Assembly (NCBI GenBank): GCA_002405445.1
Contig: DHLV01000182.1
Location: 1,592-9,373 of the forward strand
DNA from: Flammeovirgaceae bacterium UBA4659
GTDB taxonomy: Bacteria > Bacteroidota > Bacteroidia > Cytophagales > Cyclobacteriaceae
Reading direction: 5' to 3'
DNA length: 7,782 bases
Under the pieces are notes generated by a model that ran no database searches, was not told the DNA's origin, and was given only the letters and a program-made list of their open reading frames with translations. The position numbers and the translations under genes are program-made. Of this stretch, positions 5,315-7,782 are shown in pieces (positions within the stretch are counted from its first letter, which is position 1; each line of letters begins with the position of its first letter).

Positions 5315-6853
5315 ATGGTCTCAAAAACATTTGGCAGTGCGGTGCACGGGGTGGATGCAAAAACCATCACAGTGGAAGTGGATGTAACGCAAGGGCAAAA
5401 ATTTTTTCTCACCGGCTTGCCGGATAATGCCATCAAAGAAAGTCAGCACCGAATTGAATCAGCGATCAAAAGTCTTGGCTACTTTTTTCCCAGAAACAAA
5501 GTAGTAGTAAACTTAGCCCCGGCCGATGTACGCAAAGAGGGATCTGCCTACGACTTACCAATCGCACTTTGCATACTGGCGGCATCCGGGCAAATCAGCA
5601 GTGACGTGTTGGAAAAGTACGTGATTATGGGTGAGCTGTCGCTCGATGCTTCGCTGCGGCCCATCAAAGGTGTGCTGCCCATTTCCATTCAATCGCGCAA
5701 AGAACAATTCAAGGGGTTTATTCTCCCAAAAAAAAATACCAGAGAAGCTGCGATCGTTAACAACTTAGATATTATCGGGGTTGAAAATTTGCGCGAAGCG
5801 ATTGATTTTGTAGAAAGTAAGCTTACCATAGAACCGTTGGTGGTAGATACACGCGATGTGTTTCAAAGCAAAGTGAACAGCTACGAAGCAGATTTTAAAG
5901 ACGTGCAAGGGCAGGAAAACATAAAGCGTGCGTTAGAGATTGCAGCGGCCGGTGGCCACAACGCCATCATGATCGGGCCGCCCGGGGCTGGCAAAACCAT
6001 GTTGGCCAAACGCTTGCCTTCGATTCTACCTCCGCTCACGCTGCATGAAGCATTGGAGACAACAAAAATTCACTCTGTAGCCGGTAAGGTGGGCGCAGAC
6101 GGAACATTATTAACCACGCGGCCATTTCGATCACCCCATCACACCATATCGGATGTTGCCCTTGTGGGTGGCGGTGGCAATCCACAACCAGGAGAAATTT
6201 CGTTGGCGCACAATGGCGTTTTGTTTTTGGATGAACTGCCAGAATTTAAACGCACTGTTTTGGAAGTGATGCGCCAGCCGATGGAAGAAAGGCGCGTGAC
6301 AATTTCGCGGGCGAAGGTCTCGATTGATTACCCCGCCAACTTTATGCTGGTGGCGAGTATGAACCCCTGCCCGTGCGGATATTACAATCATCCTGAAAAA
6401 GAATGTGTATGCGGCCCCGGTGTGGTGCAGCGGTATTTGAGCAAAATCAGTGGGCCGCTGCTCGACCGCATTGACTTACACGTAGAAGTAGTGCCGGTGA
6501 GTTTTGACCAAATGACCACGCAACGCAAAAACGAAACAAGCGAAGTCATTCGCGAACGCGTGGTGAAGGCGAGAGAGATACAAAGTGAGCGTTTCAAAGA
6601 CAAAACAGATGTTTACTGCAACGCCATGATGCCCGCCAACATGGTGAAAGATATTTGCCAGATCAACGAAGCGGGCCGCACATTGCTGAAAACCGCCATG
6701 GAGCGATTGGGTTTGTCTGCACGCGCCTACGACCGCATCTTAAAAGTCTCACGCACCATTGCCGACTTGGCGGGTTCAGTTGAAATAAAGATTGAACACT
6801 TGGCCGAAGCCATTCAATACAGAAGTTTGGATAGAGAAGGATGGGCGGGGTAA
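5315..6853 (+). CDS. comM: ComM/YifB family AAA+ ATPase (Mg-chelatase-like branch-migration helicase)
   Basis: A 512-residue protein of normal family length. ComM forms hexameric rings that extend the heteroduplex when incoming single-stranded DNA is recombined during natural transformation; many non-competent bacteria also carry it. The N-terminal Lon-like domain (about 1-165) includes [11 protein letters not shown] (75-85) and [14 protein letters not shown] (106-119). The AAA+ core has Walker A GPPGAGKT (221-228), Walker B LFLDE (303-307) and LLDRID with probable arginine finger Arg385. A four-cysteine cluster (C352, C354, C364, C366) sits in the core as CPCG and CVC, common in this family and perhaps zinc binding. 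The Mg-chelatase C-terminal helical domain (about 415-507) contains [20 protein letters not shown]. The start [15 protein letters not shown] is typical. Residues 139-141 are encoded by a run of nine A (5728-5736). Other competence genes are not in view. Confidence 0.94.
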   Translation: MVSKTFGSAVHGVDAKTITVEVDVTQGQKFFLTGLPDNAIKESQHRIESAIKSLGYFFPRNKVVVNLAPADVRKEGSAYDLPIALCILAASGQISSDVLEKYVIMGELSLDASLRPIKGVLPISIQSRKEQFKGFILPKKNTREAAIVNNLDIIGVENLREAIDFVESKLTIEPLVVDTRDVFQSKVNSYEADFKDVQGQENIKRALEIAAAGGHNAIMIGPPGAGKTMLAKRLPSILPPLTLHEALETTKIHSVAGKVGADGTLLTTRPFRSPHHTISDVALVGGGGNPQPGEISLAHNGVLFLDELPEFKRTVLEVMRQPMEERRVTISRAKVSIDYPANFMLVASMNPCPCGYYNHPEKECVCGPGVVQRYLSKISGPLLDRIDLHVEVVPVSFDQMTTQRKNETSEVIRERVVKAREIQSERFKDKTDVYCNAMMPANMVKDICQINEAGRTLLKTAMERLGLSARAYDRILKVSRTIADLAGSVEIKIEHLAEAIQYRSLDREGWAG

Positions 6854-6881
6854 ATAAAAAACCTAGTAAAAACTCCTTGTT

Positions 6882-7238
6882 ATGGTATTGACAAAATGGA
6901 AGATAGGATTCTTTCTAGTTCTGGTAGGTTCTTTAGTTTGGCTTACAAATTTTCTCAATGGCGCGTCAGACAGAATGTATGATGATTTCCTTGGCAAAGA
7001 ATACAATGGCGTGATTCAAGAAATTAGATACATCCAATCTCATAGAGGCTTCCCAGACATTCTAATTGACGGGAAGTGGATTTTTCTCTCATCGACCGAG
7101 CAAATCCTATTTGATGAAATCAAAATTGGAGACTCAATTGTCAAAAATTCAGGTAGCAATAAAATCAGACTTTATACATTAGACTCGACATTAAACACGA
7201 AACTTACCGAGTTCACGGTTGAAAAAGCAAAGGATTAA
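6882..7238 (+). CDS. Small membrane-anchored protein of unknown function, AT-rich
   Basis: A 118-residue protein I do not recognise. One N-terminal hydrophobic segment (about 8-26, after Lys5 and Lys7) looks like an uncleaved signal anchor or signal peptide without a convincing cleavage site. The rest should lie outside the inner membrane. Residues 42-100 alternate short beta strands and turns (YNGVIQEIRYIQS, PDILIDGKWIFLS, IKIGDSIVKNSGSNKIRLYT), suggesting a small beta-barrel or SH3/OB-like domain. The pattern IGDSIVKxSGSxxI resembles a motif I recall from uncharacterised Bacteroidota proteins, but no function follows from it. GC is about 36% over 6901-7200 by hand count, against 47-57% in two sampled lines of comM, so later acquisition or weak selection is possible. 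No Shine-Dalgarno is visible. It lies 28 bases after comM and its stop is 6 bases from that of the convergent hydrolase gene. Confidence 0.68.
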   Translation: MVLTKWKIGFFLVLVGSLVWLTNFLNGASDRMYDDFLGKEYNGVIQEIRYIQSHRGFPDILIDGKWIFLSSTEQILFDEIKIGDSIVKNSGSNKIRLYTLDSTLNTKLTEFTVEKAKD

Positions 7239-7244
7239 CGGCTT

Positions 7245-7782
7245 TCACTTCCTATAATCCAACGCAGGTTTTCGATCTCCCAACAAAGGCTCATAAACAA
7301 ATTTGTCGCCTACGCGCTTCTTAAATTCAGCCCACGCCTCCTCTGTTATTTTTGGATCGGTGAAGGCATCAATCATTGAGCCGGCCATTGTCTTTGCGGC
7401 TACTAACATTCCTTTTGTGCCAATGGTCGTTCCGCCCGCGGCCACTGCTTGCCAACTGTGGGCAGCCGTGCCCGGCACCCAAGTAGCAGTAGAGAGGCCT
7501 GCTGTGGGCACCACCCAACTCACATCGCCTACATCGGTGCTGCCGCTGGCTTGCTCTTCTTTCGTTCCAAATTTTTCAATCTCGGCCGTAGTGCTCAGTG
7601 CCGGTGGTGAAGAAAACGTTTGTTGTATTTTGGCCGCAAATTCTTTTTCAGCATCTGTCAACGTGTAGCCACCCACCGATTGTAAATTATTGTTGACCAA
7701 TTTTGCCAATACTTCGTTATACAATAAGTCGTAAGTGCCGCCTATAATTTCCACTTCGTAGCGCGTGCCTGTGCCAATGGCT
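7245..7782 (-). CDS. AbgB-like M20 family amidohydrolase, C-terminal part (cut by window edge)
   Basis: The frame is open from the TGA at 7245-7247 to the right edge, giving 178 visible residues. The N-terminal part lies beyond 7782. A GTG at 7754 encodes an internal Val, not a start, because coding continues upstream as AIGTGTRYE. Visible family blocks are GSTDVGDVSWVVPTAG (80-95), PGTAAHSWQAVAAGG (103-117) with His108 as the likely conserved C-terminal metal-site His, and a closing WAEFKKRVGDKFVYEPLLGD. These match the AbgB/p-aminobenzoyl-glutamate hydrolase branch of M20D metallopeptidases, which cleave N-acyl or amide bonds of small substrates. Most metal ligands would be in the missing half. 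Many Bacteroidota members carry signal peptides, which cannot be checked here. The gene is convergent with the small gene at left and shares no operon with it. The substrate is uncertain. Confidence 0.85.
   Translation of the reverse strand, partial: AIGTGTRYEVEIIGGTYDLLYNEVLAKLVNNNLQSVGGYTLTDAEKEFAAKIQQTFSSPPALSTTAEIEKFGTKEEQASGSTDVGDVSWVVPTAGLSTATWVPGTAAHSWQAVAAGGTTIGTKGMLVAAKTMAGSMIDAFTDPKITEEAWAEFKKRVGDKFVYEPLLGDRKPALDYRK

Noticed and set aside
5206..5427. 73-residue + strand reading frame ahead of comM
   Set aside because: It covers the intergenic repeats and the comM start in another frame, with unprotein-like composition.
6854..6881. Terminator after comM
   Set aside because: The 28 bases are A-rich but hold no hairpin stem, so readthrough into the small gene is as likely as termination.
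7303..7668. 121-residue + strand frame opposite the M20 hydrolase
   Set aside because: The - strand frame matches AbgB-type blocks and continues to the edge; the + frame is a low-complexity mirror.
7752..7754. GTG as start of the hydrolase
   Set aside because: The frame stays open to the window edge and the upstream residues AIGTGTRYE fit the family, so the gene is cut by the edge and does not start here.
1..7782. CRISPR array, tRNA/rRNA gene, insertion sequence or phage module
   Set aside because: I saw no regularly spaced repeats, cloverleaf or rRNA-like segment, transposase/integrase coding or terminal inverted repeats with target duplications.

Overview
The window looks like chromosomal DNA from a Bacteroidota bacterium, probably of the Cytophagales/Flavobacteriia type. 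Three things point there: a Wzi/RemB-like outer-membrane barrel of the kind found in that phylum, A-rich or absent Shine-Dalgarno sites at most starts, and two exact matches to the Bacteroidota -7 promoter element TAnnTTTG, each just ahead of a gene. The species cannot be named from this sequence. All genes but the last lie on the + strand.

Left part (1-2362): a type II toxin-antitoxin pair, a FitA/VapB-like ribbon-helix-helix antitoxin and a PIN-domain (VapC) toxin, opens the window behind a compact set of alternating inverted half-sites that looks like its operator. Its stop/start junctions are both ATGA overlaps: antitoxin to toxin, and then toxin to the Wzi/RemB-like outer-membrane protein. 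As written, the surface-protein gene is the third cistron of a toxin-antitoxin operon.

Middle part (2372-5202): an MsbA-type ABC exporter follows 9 bases after the barrel gene. After a 105-base gap with a weak terminator-like hairpin and a good Bacteroidota promoter come a small two-helix membrane protein and gmhA, the first enzyme of ADP/GDP-heptose synthesis. Barrel protein, lipid/glycolipid flippase and heptose enzyme together suggest an envelope-polysaccharide theme. This is inferred from neighbourhood, not a demonstrated pathway.

Right part (5203-7782): a 112-base intergenic region holds a 7-bp inverted repeat, a short heptamer repeat and a second TAnnTTTG element. It precedes comM (YifB), the AAA+ branch-migration helicase linked to natural transformation. 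A small, AT-rich, unrecognised membrane-anchored protein follows. It converges, with only 6 bases between stops, on the 3' part of an AbgB-like M20 amidohydrolase that runs off the right edge on the - strand.

I see no RNA genes, CRISPR array, insertion sequence or phage module. Most of the window is ordinary housekeeping and envelope genes. The part most worth a second look is the fused toxin-antitoxin/outer-membrane-protein transcription unit with its operator.
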